This document shows, piece by piece, positions 8,783 through 18,728 of a stretch of 64,000 nt of DNA (position 1 is the first letter of the stretch; every line of letters begins with the position of its first letter). A program made the position numbers and the translations under genes. The notes below the pieces were generated by a model. The model was given only the letters and a program-made list of their open reading frames with translations. It was not told the DNA's origin and searched no databases. Source of the stretch: Robiginitalea marina. Its GTDB lineage: Bacteria > Bacteroidota > Bacteroidia > Flavobacteriales > Flavobacteriaceae. The stretch covers positions 26,550 to 90,549 of the forward strand of contig NZ_JAMXIB010000012.1 of the NCBI RefSeq assembly GCF_024006985.1, given 5' to 3'.

Positions 8783-10057
8783 CTAAAGGTCGTATTGTTT
8801 GATCTTCCGGTACAGGGTGCGTTCCGAAATCCCGAGTTCCGAGGCCGCTGCCTTGCGTTTGCCCCGGTTGCGTTCAAGGGCTTTTTTGATCAGTTCGATC
8901 TCCTTGTCCTGTAAAGATAGGGTTTCTTCTTCCTGGATTTCCTCGGCGAAATGGTATTTGTCTTCCGCCGGGCCGGGCGAGGGGTGCTTCGCGTACTCCT
9001 GTTCGGCCCTCAGGGCGGGGAGCACGGCAATGGCAGCTTCTTCCTCCTCCACCACCTCGTCGGCATCGCCATAGATTTTGCGGATGAGCTGCTTGTTTTC
9101 ATCCTGTACCTTCTGGGCATTGTCGTGCTTGAGCAATTCCAGGGTGAGTTTTTTAAGGTCGTTCAGGTCTGCCTTCATGTCGAAAAGCACCTTGTAGAGG
9201 ATCTCCCGTTCATTGCTGAAATCCCCTTCGCGCCGTTGTTGGGCCACCACGGCAGGCAGGTTGGCCGCTCCTGCGTCTGCCGGCAGGTACGACCGCAGGA
9301 CCCGGGCCGTGATGTTCCGGTCCTTTTCCAGGACTGAGATCTGCTCGGCCACATTGCGAAGCTGCCGGATGTTCCCGGGCCAGCGGTAGTGTTGCAACAG
9401 GGCCATGGCCTCCTCATCGAGGCGGATGGTCGGCATCTTGTATTTCCGCCCGAAGTCGGAGGCGAATTTGCGGAACAACAGGTTGATGTCTTCCTCCCGT
9501 TCCCGGAGGGCCGGTAAATGGATTTCCACGGTGCTCAGGCGGTAGTAGAGGTCTTCCCGGAATTTTTCCTTCCGGATGGCTTCGAGCATATTGATGTTGG
9601 TCGCGGCCACGATGCGCACATCGGTTTTCTGCACCTGGGAAGACCCCACCTTTAGGAATTCCCCGTTTTCAAGGACGCGCAACAGCCGCACCTGGGTGGT
9701 AAGGGGGAGTTCGCCCACCTCGTCCAGAAAGATGGTGCCCCCGTCGGCCTCCTCGAAATACCCGCTTCGGGTCTGTGTGGCTCCTGTAAACGAACCTTTT
9801 TCATGCCCGAAAAGTTCGCTGTCGATGGTGCCCTCGGGGATGGCCCCGCAGTTCACGGCGATATACTTATTGTGCTTGCGGTGCGAAAGGGAATGGATGA
9901 TCTTGGGGATGGATTCCTTCCCAACCCCGCTTTCCCCGGTCACCAGCACGGAGATGTCGGTGGCAGCCACCTGTATGGCCTTTTCCAGGGCCCGGTTTAG
10001 TTTCACATCGTTCCCGATGATCTCAAAGCGCTGCTTGATGGATTGCAGGTTTTCCAT
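8783..10057 (-). CDS. Sigma-54-dependent AAA+ transcriptional activator
   Basis: 424 residues. The AAA+ domain occupies about 12-250, with Walker A GESGVGKE at 41-48, the sigma-54-contacting loop as GSFTGA (88-93, a variant of GAFTGA), Walker B GGTIFLDE near 104-111, and the WPGNIRQLRN sensor motif. A linker rich in Glu follows, then a Fis-type helix-turn-helix at about 395-424. There is no N-terminal receiver or sensor domain, so activity must be controlled by expression or a partner. It follows miaB by 3 bases and precedes lptE, so it may control envelope genes; this is inference. Confidence 0.93.
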   Translation of the reverse strand: MENLQSIKQRFEIIGNDVKLNRALEKAIQVAATDISVLVTGESGVGKESIPKIIHSLSHRKHNKYIAVNCGAIPEGTIDSELFGHEKGSFTGATQTRSGYFEEADGGTIFLDEVGELPLTTQVRLLRVLENGEFLKVGSSQVQKTDVRIVAATNINMLEAIRKEKFREDLYYRLSTVEIHLPALREREEDINLLFRKFASDFGRKYKMPTIRLDEEAMALLQHYRWPGNIRQLRNVAEQISVLEKDRNITARVLRSYLPADAGAANLPAVVAQQRREGDFSNEREILYKVLFDMKADLNDLKKLTLELLKHDNAQKVQDENKQLIRKIYGDADEVVEEEEAAIAVLPALRAEQEYAKHPSPGPAEDKYHFAEEIQEEETLSLQDKEIELIKKALERNRGKRKAAASELGISERTLYRKIKQYDL

Positions 10058-10060
10058 GGA

Positions 10061-11506
10061 TTACTGGTTTTCGGAATACCCCATTGCCTTCCCGAGGAGG
10101 GTAGCGGAAGTACACCCTTCGATACGGACCATTACGAAATCGCCGATGCGGTAGTGTTCCTTCGGGAATACCACCACGGTGTTCTGGGTATTGCGCCCCA
10201 TCCAATGGGCATCGGACTTTCGCGAATCCCCCTCGATGAGTACTTCCTCCACCTGGCCGAGGTGCTGCTCATTGCGGTATCGGCTGTGCTGTTGCTGCAG
10301 GTCTATGATTTCCCGCAGCCGCCGTTTTTTTACTGCTTCGGGAACATCGTCTGCGAGTTTCCTGGCCGCCAGGGTGCCCGGCCGTTCCGAATAGGCGAAC
10401 ATAAACCCGAAGTCGTATTTGACATACTCCATCAGCGAAAGGGTTTGCTGGTGGTCTTCCTCGGTTTCCCCGGGGAAGCCCGCGATCATGTCCTGGCTGA
10501 TGCCGCAGTCGGGGATGCGCTTGCGGATGCCATCGATCAGGGCAAAATATTCCTCCCGGGTATGCAGGCGGTTCATGGCCTGCAGGATGCGGTCGCTCCC
10601 GCTTTGCACCGGCAGGTGGATGTAGTTGCAGATATTGGGGTGCATGGCCATCGTGTCGATCACCTCCATGGTCATGTCCTGGGGGTTGGAGGTGGAAAAG
10701 CGGATCCGCATCCGGGGTTGGGCTCGGGCCACCCGGTCGAGCAGCCCTGCAAAATTGACCGCAGTGGCCTGTTGCATGGGGCTGGCCTTTTCGAAGTCCT
10801 TCTTCAGCCCGCCCCCGTACCAGAGGTAGCTGTCTACATTCTGTCCCAGCAGGGTTACCTCCCGGTATCCCCGGTTCCACAGGTCAGCCACTTCGTCCAG
10901 GATGGATTGCGGGTCCCTGCTGCGTTCGCGGCCCCGGGTAAAGGGCACCACGCAGAAGGTACACATATTGTCGCAGCCCCGGGTTATGGACACAAAGGCG
11001 GTAACCCCGTTGGTGCCCAGGCGCACAGGGGAAACATCGCCATAGGTTTCCTCCCTGGAGAGCAGCACGTTAACGGCCTGCCGGCCCCCGTCCACCTCCC
11101 GGACCAGGTTGGGAAGGTCCTTGTAGGCGTCGGGCCCCACCACCATATCGACGATTTTTTCCTCCTCCAGGAGTTTGCTTTTGAGGCGCTCGGCCATACA
11201 ACCGAGCACCCCGACCCTGAGGTTTGGGTTGGTTTTCTTTACCGCATTGAACAATTCAAGGCGCTTGCGCACCGTGAGTTCAGCCTTTTCCCGGATCGAA
11301 CAGGTGTTTACCAGGATCAGGTCGGCTTCCTCCATCCGCTGGGTAGTGCCAAAGCCTTCCTCGCTGAGGATGGAAGCCACGATTTCGCTGTCCGAGAAAT
11401 TCATCTGACAGCCATAGCTTTCGATGTAAAGCTTTCGGCTATGCCCGGGCCCGGTGGCCTGGCTCAGGGGTGTGCCCTGCAGTTCTTCCTTTATGATCTT
11501 CTCCAT
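10061..11506 (-). CDS. miaB: tRNA-2-methylthio-N6-dimethylallyladenosine synthase MiaB
   Basis: 481 residues. The N-terminal UPF0004 domain carries Cys33 in [13 protein letters not shown] and further cluster cysteines in VNTCSIR and GCMAE. The radical SAM core has [16 protein letters not shown], and a C-terminal TRAM domain ends near KAMGYSENQ. MiaB adds the methylthio group at position 2 of i6A37 in tRNAs reading UNN codons, using two 4Fe-4S clusters. A full promoter lies 36 bases upstream. The sigma-54 activator gene begins 3 bases after the stop. Confidence 0.97.
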   Translation of the reverse strand: MEKIIKEELQGTPLSQATGPGHSRKLYIESYGCQMNFSDSEIVASILSEEGFGTTQRMEEADLILVNTCSIREKAELTVRKRLELFNAVKKTNPNLRVGVLGCMAERLKSKLLEEEKIVDMVVGPDAYKDLPNLVREVDGGRQAVNVLLSREETYGDVSPVRLGTNGVTAFVSITRGCDNMCTFCVVPFTRGRERSRDPQSILDEVADLWNRGYREVTLLGQNVDSYLWYGGGLKKDFEKASPMQQATAVNFAGLLDRVARAQPRMRIRFSTSNPQDMTMEVIDTMAMHPNICNYIHLPVQSGSDRILQAMNRLHTREEYFALIDGIRKRIPDCGISQDMIAGFPGETEEDHQQTLSLMEYVKYDFGFMFAYSERPGTLAARKLADDVPEAVKKRRLREIIDLQQQHSRYRNEQHLGQVEEVLIEGDSRKSDAHWMGRNTQNTVVVFPKEHYRIGDFVMVRIEGCTSATLLGKAMGYSENQ

Positions 11507-11541
11507 AGTTCAGGCCTTTTCCCAATAATCGGGAAGGGCTG

Positions 11542-11571
11542 CAAAGATAGGTTTTTATGCCATTATGACAA
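11542..11571 (-). promoter_or_regulatory. Bacteroidota-type promoter of miaB
   Basis: On the minus strand TTG (complement at 11569-11571) and TATCTTTG (complement at 11542-11549) are separated by exactly 19 bases, matching the TTG-N19-TAnnTTTG consensus. The -7 box is 35 bases before the miaB ATG. It could drive miaB, the sigma-54 activator, lptE, the TPR gene and secG. Confidence 0.68.
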
Positions 11572-11648
11572 TTTGACAGACGCGAAAATTTAGGGGGAAG
11601 GACCCTGTGGCCCCTCCCCCCAATGACTTCCCCTCTCAGGGATGCCGG

Positions 11649-14600
11649 TTAGTCCCAGGTCAGCAGGGGGATCCCTCCACCCTGTACCATCTGGTTGATC
11701 GGCCCCAACTGTTCCTCCACCACTCCGTCCAGGGCCTTTAATTCCGTTTGGAGTTCTGCCCGTACCTGCTGGAAGAAGTCCAGGGACTGGTCTGTGGGCG
11801 GGTAGTCGCCCCGCTGGGAGTCCGCCAACAGGAAGGCCAGGCGGTTGTTGATGCGGATCCCGTAATTGAGGGGGTCCTGCCGGCTTTGGTTTTTGGTCAT
11901 GTGGATGTTGTTCTCGATTTCATCCAGGCGGGTTTCAAAGCGCTGGATGCGCTCAAGGAGGCCCGCGTTGGCGGCGGCTTTTTCCTTCAGGTAACCCAGG
12001 TCTTTCCTGAGTTTCCGGATTTTTACAATCGCCCCATTGGCCTTGCTGACCTCATCGCGCACGGCGATCAGGAAATCGAACTGTTTCTGGTAGTCTTCTG
12101 CCGTGTTCGGCAGGCGGGGGTCTTTCAAAACGTTGAATTCCTTTTCCTGCACCTGCCCGTTGACCGAAAGCCGGACCCGGTAAGTACCCGGGACGGCCTT
12201 GGGCCCCACGTTGGGGGAGGCGTAAAGGACCATGCCCTCAAATCCCTGGAAGCCGGGGTATCGGAGGTTCCACACAAAGCGGTTGCCCCCGGCGCGAACC
12301 TTAAGGGTTTTTTCGGAGGCCGGGTTGTTTTTGTCTTCCCGGGCTTTGTTGGAAAACCGCTGTATGGAACGGCCCTTCCCATCGAGGATTTCAAGGCTCA
12401 CCGTATCGGATTCGGCCAGGGAAGCCAGGTAAAAGTGGACAATGGCCCCATCGGGGTGGTTTTCCCCTTCCCGTTTTAAATCGGGGCCGCCCCAGCCGTC
12501 CCGGGGCAAGCGGTAGGCGTCATCGGGCTTGTAGAGGAAAAAGGGGCTGTCGGCCACCTCCTTCGATAACTGGTGGAGGGGGGTCAGGTCGTCAATCATC
12601 CAGAACGACCGTCCATGGGTAGCTGCGATCAGGTCGTTGTCGCGCACATGGAGGTCGCGGATGGAGGTCACCGGCAGGTTCAACTGGAAAGGGACCCAGT
12701 GCTTCCCATCGTCAAAAGAGACGTACATACCCCATTCGGTGCCGGCATAGAGGAGCCCTTCGCGCACCTTGTCGGAGCGGATAGCACGGGTGTAATGGTT
12801 CGGCCTGATCCCTTCAGTGATCAGGGACCAGGATTTTCCGTAGTCTTCCGTTTTGTAGAGGTACGGCCGGTAATCACCGAACTTGTAGGAAGTCGCCGCC
12901 ACATAGGCCGTCCCCTTCCGGAAGGGGCTGGGGTCTATGCAATTGATCATGTTGAGTTTTGGCGACATCCCGGCCGGGGGGGTTACGTTTTCCCAGTTTT
13001 TGCCATTGTCGCGGGTAATGTGGAGCAGCCCGTCATCGCTGCCTACCCAGATGACCCCCTCTTCCAGGGGCGATTCGGCAATGGCAAAGAGGTTGGAATA
13101 AAATTCGGCCCCGGTATTGTCCTGGGTGATGGGCCCTCCCGAGGAACGGATGGTCTCCGGCAGGCCCCGGGTCAGGTCAGGGGAGATCACCTCCCACGAC
13201 TGTCCTTCGTTTTCCGTGGCGTGTAAATAATTGGATCCCGCATAGAGCCGTCCCGGGTGGTGGAGGCTGAAGGCGATCGGGAAATTCCAGTTGAAGCGGT
13301 ACTTCATGACTTCCACCCCGGAGCCTGCCGGGTTGTCGGGCCAGACATTCACCGACCGGGTTTGGTCCTTGGAATGGTCTACCCGCATCATGTAGCCCTT
13401 ATAGGTACCCCCGTAAACGATCTCCGGGTTCTTCGGGTCGGGGGCCAGGTGGGCGCTTTCCCCCCCGGCGGTTTCCTCCCAGTGCCGCTCGCCTATGGCA
13501 TTGCCTGCGGAGCGGTGGAGGATCCGCACCGTGGAATTGTCCTGCTGGGCCCCGTAGATCCGGTACGGGAAATGGGTATCGGTGGTCACCCGGTAAAACT
13601 GGGCCGTGGGCTGGTTGTGGTAGGTGGTCCAGTTGTTGCCCCCGTCATTGGAGACCTGGGCGCCCCCGTCGTCAGCGATGACCATCCTGCGGTTGTCGAG
13701 CGGGTCGATCCATAGGTCGTGGTGGTCCCCATGGGGGGCGTCCTTCAGGGTGAAGGTTTTCCCGCCATCGGTGGAAACCCCGTAGCTCACATTCATTACA
13801 TAAACCTTGTCTTCGTTCTGGGTATCGGCATATATCCGGCTGTAATACCAGGCCCGCTGGCGCAGGGCCCGGTCCTGGTTGATCCGCTGCCAGGTGCCCC
13901 CGCCATCCTCGGAACGGTACACCCCGCCCTCTTCAGCTTCGATGATGGCCCAGATCCGGTTGGAATTTTTAGGGGAAACCGCAATCCCCACAATACCCCA
14001 GGGAAACCCGGGCAGCCCCGGGCGCTCCGAGATATCGGTCCAGGTGTCCCCCCCGTCCGTGCTCCGGAACATCCGGCTATCGGGGCCCCCGCTGTCCATG
14101 CGGTAGCCGTTTCGGGACATTTCCCAGGTGGCCGCGTAAAGGATACGCGGGTTGTTCGGGTCCAGGATCAGGTCCCCGGCCCCGGCCTTGTCACTTACAT
14201 AAAGGATGCGTTCCCAGGTCTCGCCCCCGTCGGTGGAGCGGTAGACCCCCCGGGTTTCATTTGGGATCCACAGGTTGCCGATGGCCGCTACATAAACGAT
14301 GTCGGGGTTCTGTGGGTGTATCCGGATCCGGGCGATGTGCTCCGAGCCTTCCAGCCCGATGAATTTCCATGATTTTCCGGCATCGGTGCTTTTCCACAGG
14401 CCGTTTCCGGAAGAGACATTTCCCCTCAGGGTTTGCTCCCCTTCCCCGACGTAGAGTACGTTCGGGTCCGATTCGGAAACCGCCACGGCCCCTATGGAAC
14501 CGCCAAAGTACCCGTCGGAAATGCATTCCCAGGTATTGCCCGCGTCACCGGATTTCCAGACCCCGCCGCCTGCGGTGCCCATGTAGTACAGGTTGGGGTT

Positions 14601-14786
14601 GCCGACCACCCCGGTTACGGTGCCCGCCCGGCCTCCCCTGAAGGGGCCGACCAGCCGCCATTGGATGGAATTGTAAAGGGTTTCGGGGAAAACAGGGGCT
14701 TGCTGTGTTTTTTTGCGCTGTGCCAGTGCAGGAAGGCCAAGGGCCAGGCAAAGGGTCAGGATCAGGGCGCGAAGGAGGGTTTTCAT
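11649..14786 (-). CDS. Secreted BNR-repeat/sortilin-like propeller protein
   Basis: 1045 residues. A signal peptide covers about 1-22 (ending ALAQ). From residue 45 to about 750 there are repeated S-T-D-G-G-x-T-W and S-x-D-G-G-x-N-W Asp-box motifs (at least ten), which build two consecutive beta-propellers, as in VPS10/sortilin and xyloglucanase-type proteins. The last 300 residues contain a beta-sandwich-like region (Y-R-V-R-L-S-V-N-G) and a helical tail. The protein is probably periplasmic or cell-surface; substrate and activity are unknown. Similar proteins are abundant in marine Bacteroidota. It is transcribed divergently from topA. Confidence 0.88.
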   Translation of the reverse strand: MKTLLRALILTLCLALGLPALAQRKKTQQAPVFPETLYNSIQWRLVGPFRGGRAGTVTGVVGNPNLYYMGTAGGGVWKSGDAGNTWECISDGYFGGSIGAVAVSESDPNVLYVGEGEQTLRGNVSSGNGLWKSTDAGKSWKFIGLEGSEHIARIRIHPQNPDIVYVAAIGNLWIPNETRGVYRSTDGGETWERILYVSDKAGAGDLILDPNNPRILYAATWEMSRNGYRMDSGGPDSRMFRSTDGGDTWTDISERPGLPGFPWGIVGIAVSPKNSNRIWAIIEAEEGGVYRSEDGGGTWQRINQDRALRQRAWYYSRIYADTQNEDKVYVMNVSYGVSTDGGKTFTLKDAPHGDHHDLWIDPLDNRRMVIADDGGAQVSNDGGNNWTTYHNQPTAQFYRVTTDTHFPYRIYGAQQDNSTVRILHRSAGNAIGERHWEETAGGESAHLAPDPKNPEIVYGGTYKGYMMRVDHSKDQTRSVNVWPDNPAGSGVEVMKYRFNWNFPIAFSLHHPGRLYAGSNYLHATENEGQSWEVISPDLTRGLPETIRSSGGPITQDNTGAEFYSNLFAIAESPLEEGVIWVGSDDGLLHITRDNGKNWENVTPPAGMSPKLNMINCIDPSPFRKGTAYVAATSYKFGDYRPYLYKTEDYGKSWSLITEGIRPNHYTRAIRSDKVREGLLYAGTEWGMYVSFDDGKHWVPFQLNLPVTSIRDLHVRDNDLIAATHGRSFWMIDDLTPLHQLSKEVADSPFFLYKPDDAYRLPRDGWGGPDLKREGENHPDGAIVHFYLASLAESDTVSLEILDGKGRSIQRFSNKAREDKNNPASEKTLKVRAGGNRFVWNLRYPGFQGFEGMVLYASPNVGPKAVPGTYRVRLSVNGQVQEKEFNVLKDPRLPNTAEDYQKQFDFLIAVRDEVSKANGAIVKIRKLRKDLGYLKEKAAANAGLLERIQRFETRLDEIENNIHMTKNQSRQDPLNYGIRINNRLAFLLADSQRGDYPPTDQSLDFFQQVRAELQTELKALDGVVEEQLGPINQMVQGGGIPLLTWD

Positions 14787-14921
14787 AGGGGGTTGGATTT
14801 TGTGCCCGTCAATTTACGCAATAATTTTTTCCCTCCGCACTTTTCCGGGGCCAGGGTCGCTGCCCCTGTCAGAAAGGTACTGAACAAGTCCTTTCTCCCC
14901 GGGGTTGCAGGGCAGGGTGAA

Positions 14922-14952
14922 TTGGCAAATCAGAAAATTGACCTACTTTTGT
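14922..14952 (+). promoter_or_regulatory. Bacteroidota-type promoter of topA
   Basis: TTG at 14922-14924 and TACTTTTG at 14945-14952 are separated by 20 bases (19-20 depending on alignment), matching TTG-N19-TAnnTTTG. The -7 box ends 17 bases before the topA ATG, leaving only a short leader. Confidence 0.65.
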
Positions 14953-14969
14953 TAACCAAAAACCACCTG

Positions 14970-17435
14970 ATGGCCAAAAACCTGGTAATTGTCGAGTCGC
15001 CTGCCAAAGCTAAAACCATTGAGAAATTCCTTGGGAAGGATTATAAGGTCGCCTCCAGTTTTGGCCACATCGCCGACCTGCCCTCCCGGGAGCTCGGCGT
15101 GGATGTGGAGAATGATTTTGCCCCCCAGTATGTGGTGGACAAGGAAAAAAAGGCGCTGGTAAAGAAGCTGAAGGACCTGGCCTCTAAGGCAGAGACTATC
15201 TGGCTGGCCAGCGATGAGGACCGGGAAGGGGAGGCCATTTCCTGGCACCTTGCCGAAACCCTGGGGCTCGACCGCGACAGGACGCGTCGCATCGTGTTTA
15301 ACTCCATCACCAAATCGGCCATCCAAAAGGCCATAGAGAACCCCAGGGCGATTGATTACAACCTGGTGAATGCCCAGCAGGCCCGCAGGATCCTCGACCG
15401 CCTGGTAGGGTACGAGCTGTCTCCCGTGCTCTGGAAGAAGATCAAACCCGGCCTTTCTGCAGGGAGGGTCCAATCCGTGGCCGTCAGGCTAATCGTCGAA
15501 AGGGAACGGGAGATCGAAGCCTTTACCCCGGAAAGCAGTTTCCGGGTGGCCGCGGAGTTCCGCGCGGCCGGGGGGGCTGTCTTCACCGCGAGGCTGTCCG
15601 GGACCTTTGATACCCTCGAGCAGGCGCGTAGTTTCCTGGAGGCCTTAAAACCGGCCGCTTTCCAGGTGGAAAGCCTCGATAAAAAACCCGCTTCCAAGAC
15701 CCCGGCGGCCCCCTTTACCACCTCCACCCTGCAACAGGAGGCTTCCCGAAAACTCTACTTCAATGTGTCCCGGACCATGCAGGTAGCCCAGCGCCTCTAC
15801 GAAGCCGGACTCATTACCTATATGCGGACCGACAGTGTGAACCTTTCCGGGGAAGCCATTGAGGCGGCCAAAAAGGCCATTGTGGACAACTACGGGGAGC
15901 GCTACAGCAAGGTCCGGCAGTTCAGTTCAAAGTCCAAGGGGGCCCAGGAGGCCCACGAGGCCATCCGCCCGACCGACATGGGCCTGCAGCACCCGAACCT
16001 GGAAAGGGACCAGGCCCGCCTTTACGAGCTTATCTGGAAACGGACCCTGGCTTCCCAGATGAGCGATGCCCAGTTGGAGCGGACCCTGGCCACGATCAGC
16101 AACGACCAGAACCAGGAGCGGTTTACCGCCCAGGGGGAGGTCATCCGGTTTGACGGATTTCTGAAGGTATACCTCGAGGGGAGGGACGAAGAGGATTCCG
16201 AGGAGCAGGAGGGCATGCTGCCCGCCCTCTCGGAAGGGGAGCGGCTCGAGGCCAACAGCATCACGGCCACCCAGCGGTTCACCCGCCCGCCGTACCGGTA
16301 TACGGAGGCTTCCCTGGTAAAAAAACTCGAAGAGCTCGGCATCGGAAGGCCTTCCACCTACGCCCCTACCATTTCCACCATACAGAACCGGGGGTATGTC
16401 GAAAAGGGCACGGTGGAAGGGACCCCAAGGGAATATGCCCAACTGGTCCTGGAAGGCGGGACGGTTACCGCCAAAAAACTCACCGAAACCATTGGGTCTG
16501 ACAAGGGGAAACTGGTGCCCACCGATATCGGCATGATCGTAAACGATTTTCTGGTCAGCCATTTCGCCAACATCCTCGATTACCATTTCACCGCCAAGGT
16601 GGAAAAGGATTTTGACGATATAGCCGCCGGGGAGGAAGACTGGAAATCGGTCCTTAAGGAATTTTACTCGGGCTTTCACCCGAAAGTGGAACGCGTGGAG
16701 GAACACGCCGAGCGGGCCAGCGGGGAACGCATCCTGGGGACAGACCCCAAAACGGGCCGGCAGGTAGCGGTCCGCCTCGGCCGTTTTGGCCCCATGGTAC
16801 AGATCGGCACGGCGGAGGAAGAAGAGAAGCCCCAGTTTGCCAGCCTGCTCCCGGATCAATCCATAAGCACCATCTCCTTTGAGGATGCCATGGACCTCTT
16901 TAAGCTGCCCCGCCATCTGGGCACCTTTCAGGGAGAGGAGGTAGAGGCCAATGTTGGGCGTTATGGACCTTATATAAGGTACGGAAAGAAGTTTGTCTCC
17001 CTGGAGAAGGAGGAAAGCGTCTTCGACGTGAAGCTGGAGCGGGCCCTGGAACTCATCCGTGCCAAGGAAAAGGCCGAAGCACCCATTGCCACCTACGAGG
17101 GGAAGGAGGTGACCAAGGGAAAGGGTCGCTTCGGGCCCTTCATAAAATGGGACGGTACCTTTATTAATGTAGGCCGCAAATACAACTTTGACCAGCTGAG
17201 CCAGGAAGATATTGCCGAATTGATCGAGGACAAAAAGAAAAAGGAAGCCGAAAAACTCGTGCGCGAATGGCCGGAGGAAAAAATCAGGATTGAAAAAGGG
17301 CGGTGGGGCCGGCACCAGATCATCAGGGGCAAGGCCCGCGTGGACCTGGCCCGGGAGGTCGACCCCATGGAGGTGAGCCTGGAACAGGCCAAAGAACTGC
17401 TCGACAAGAAAAAACCAAAAAAGGGGGTAAAATAA
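14970..17435 (+). CDS. topA: DNA topoisomerase I
   Basis: 821 residues from the ATG at 14970 (MAKNLVIVESPAKAKTI...); a longer in-frame ORF upstream crosses the promoter and is not part of the gene. The Toprim domain has IVESPAKAKT and SDEDREGEAI, and the catalytic tyrosine is in GLITYMRTDSVN near residue 295. The C-terminus has topo I repeat domains with G-R-F-G-P-F-I-K and R-Y-G-P-Y-I-R motifs instead of classical zinc fingers. The enzyme relaxes negative supercoils. The arginase-fold gene starts 19 bases later. Confidence 0.97.
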   Translation: MAKNLVIVESPAKAKTIEKFLGKDYKVASSFGHIADLPSRELGVDVENDFAPQYVVDKEKKALVKKLKDLASKAETIWLASDEDREGEAISWHLAETLGLDRDRTRRIVFNSITKSAIQKAIENPRAIDYNLVNAQQARRILDRLVGYELSPVLWKKIKPGLSAGRVQSVAVRLIVEREREIEAFTPESSFRVAAEFRAAGGAVFTARLSGTFDTLEQARSFLEALKPAAFQVESLDKKPASKTPAAPFTTSTLQQEASRKLYFNVSRTMQVAQRLYEAGLITYMRTDSVNLSGEAIEAAKKAIVDNYGERYSKVRQFSSKSKGAQEAHEAIRPTDMGLQHPNLERDQARLYELIWKRTLASQMSDAQLERTLATISNDQNQERFTAQGEVIRFDGFLKVYLEGRDEEDSEEQEGMLPALSEGERLEANSITATQRFTRPPYRYTEASLVKKLEELGIGRPSTYAPTISTIQNRGYVEKGTVEGTPREYAQLVLEGGTVTAKKLTETIGSDKGKLVPTDIGMIVNDFLVSHFANILDYHFTAKVEKDFDDIAAGEEDWKSVLKEFYSGFHPKVERVEEHAERASGERILGTDPKTGRQVAVRLGRFGPMVQIGTAEEEEKPQFASLLPDQSISTISFEDAMDLFKLPRHLGTFQGEEVEANVGRYGPYIRYGKKFVSLEKEESVFDVKLERALELIRAKEKAEAPIATYEGKEVTKGKGRFGPFIKWDGTFINVGRKYNFDQLSQEDIAELIEDKKKKEAEKLVREWPEEKIRIEKGRWGRHQIIRGKARVDLAREVDPMEVSLEQAKELLDKKKPKKGVK

Positions 17436-17454
17436 GCTAGACGCGATCTCAGGC

Positions 17455-18612
17455 ATGGCATTCGACTTTTTACAACCGGTTTCCCAACGGGTCCTGGCCC
17501 ATACGGAACTCCTGCCGGCCCAGGCCCTGGGACGGCTTATCTACAAGCACACGGAACAGGATGGCCTGCCGGTACTGGCCGGGGCCACCTTCGCCCTGCT
17601 GGGGGTGAATGAGTCGCGGAATGCCTTTGAGAAAAAGAACGACCGCCTCGACCTCGAGCAACTCCGCATCCAGCTATACCGGTTGATGCACGGCAACTGG
17701 AATGACTCCATCATCGACCTGGGCGATATTGAACAGGGCGAAACGGTGGACGACACCTATTTTGTACTTCGGCAAATCGTCGCCGAACTCCTTGAGGAAA
17801 AGATCATCCCCATCATCATGGGGGCCACCCAGGACCTGACCTACCCGGCCTACCGGGCCTTCGACGGCATTGCCGACATGATCAACCTGGTTTCGGTGGA
17901 TTGCCGGTTCGACTTCGGGGTGGAGGACGAACTGATCTCCTCGAACTCCTACATGAGCCGGATCATTACCGACAAGCCCAACAACCTGTTTAATTTTTCC
18001 AACATCGGCTACCAGACCTATTTTAATGCCCAGGAGGAGATCGACCTGATGGAACGCCTTTTCTTCGATGCCTACCGCCTGGGGGAAATCGCCTCCGACG
18101 TTTCGCTGGCCGAACCCGTGCTGCGCAACGCCCACCTGGTGAGCATCGATGCCCGAGCCATACGGGCCAGTGAGATGGGACAGGCCGACGCCTTCTCGCC
18201 CAACGGCTTTACCGGCAGGGAGATTTGTGCCATCGCCCGCTATGCGGGGATGGGAGATGCCATTTCCCTGTTCGGGATCTTCGAGATCGAAAACAACATG
18301 CAATCCTTCCAGCTGGTCTCCCAGATGATCTGGTACTTTATGGAAGGGCACAACTTCCGGACCGTGGAACACCCTTCCCCGTCCGACGCTGACTTCACCA
18401 AATTCCTGGTCCCCTGCGACTCCGAGGAACTCGTCTTCTACAAAAGCGCCCTCAGCGGACGCTGGTGGGTCGAGGTCCCAAACCTTCCGGGCGGGTATAC
18501 TAAACCCAATGCCCCTGCGTTATTACCATGCACCGAACAGGACTATCTGGACGCCTGTGACCAGAATATCCCGGAGCGGTGGTTCAAGGCCTACAGGAAG
18601 GGCTTCAACTAA
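17455..18612 (+). CDS. Arginase/formiminoglutamase-fold protein, probably non-catalytic
   Basis: 385 residues with the ureohydrolase fold. The three metal motifs are degenerate: the GGDH position reads GATQD, the DAHxD position reads DCRFD, and the SxDxDxxDP position reads SIDARAIRAS. The histidines and most aspartates that hold the two manganese ions are thus missing, so hydrolysis of arginine or formiminoglutamate is unlikely. It lies directly before gldK, an arrangement I recall from other gliding flavobacteria, suggesting a structural or regulatory role linked to gliding/T9SS. The role is inference. Confidence 0.82.
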   Translation: MAFDFLQPVSQRVLAHTELLPAQALGRLIYKHTEQDGLPVLAGATFALLGVNESRNAFEKKNDRLDLEQLRIQLYRLMHGNWNDSIIDLGDIEQGETVDDTYFVLRQIVAELLEEKIIPIIMGATQDLTYPAYRAFDGIADMINLVSVDCRFDFGVEDELISSNSYMSRIITDKPNNLFNFSNIGYQTYFNAQEEIDLMERLFFDAYRLGEIASDVSLAEPVLRNAHLVSIDARAIRASEMGQADAFSPNGFTGREICAIARYAGMGDAISLFGIFEIENNMQSFQLVSQMIWYFMEGHNFRTVEHPSPSDADFTKFLVPCDSEELVFYKSALSGRWWVEVPNLPGGYTKPNAPALLPCTEQDYLDACDQNIPERWFKAYRKGFN

Positions 18613-18728
18613 ACCAAATTTATTTAAGGCCGTCAGGCTGTGGTGTACAATAAATTATTCGATTTTAAGTTTTAGTGAATAATCATTGACATTACTGTCG
18701 TTCAGTCTCAATTGAAATTAACCTACGT

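Noticed and set aside
14433..14969. N-terminal extension of the topA reading frame
   Set aside because: It overlaps the divergent BNR gene and the topA promoter; the conserved topoisomerase start is at 14970.
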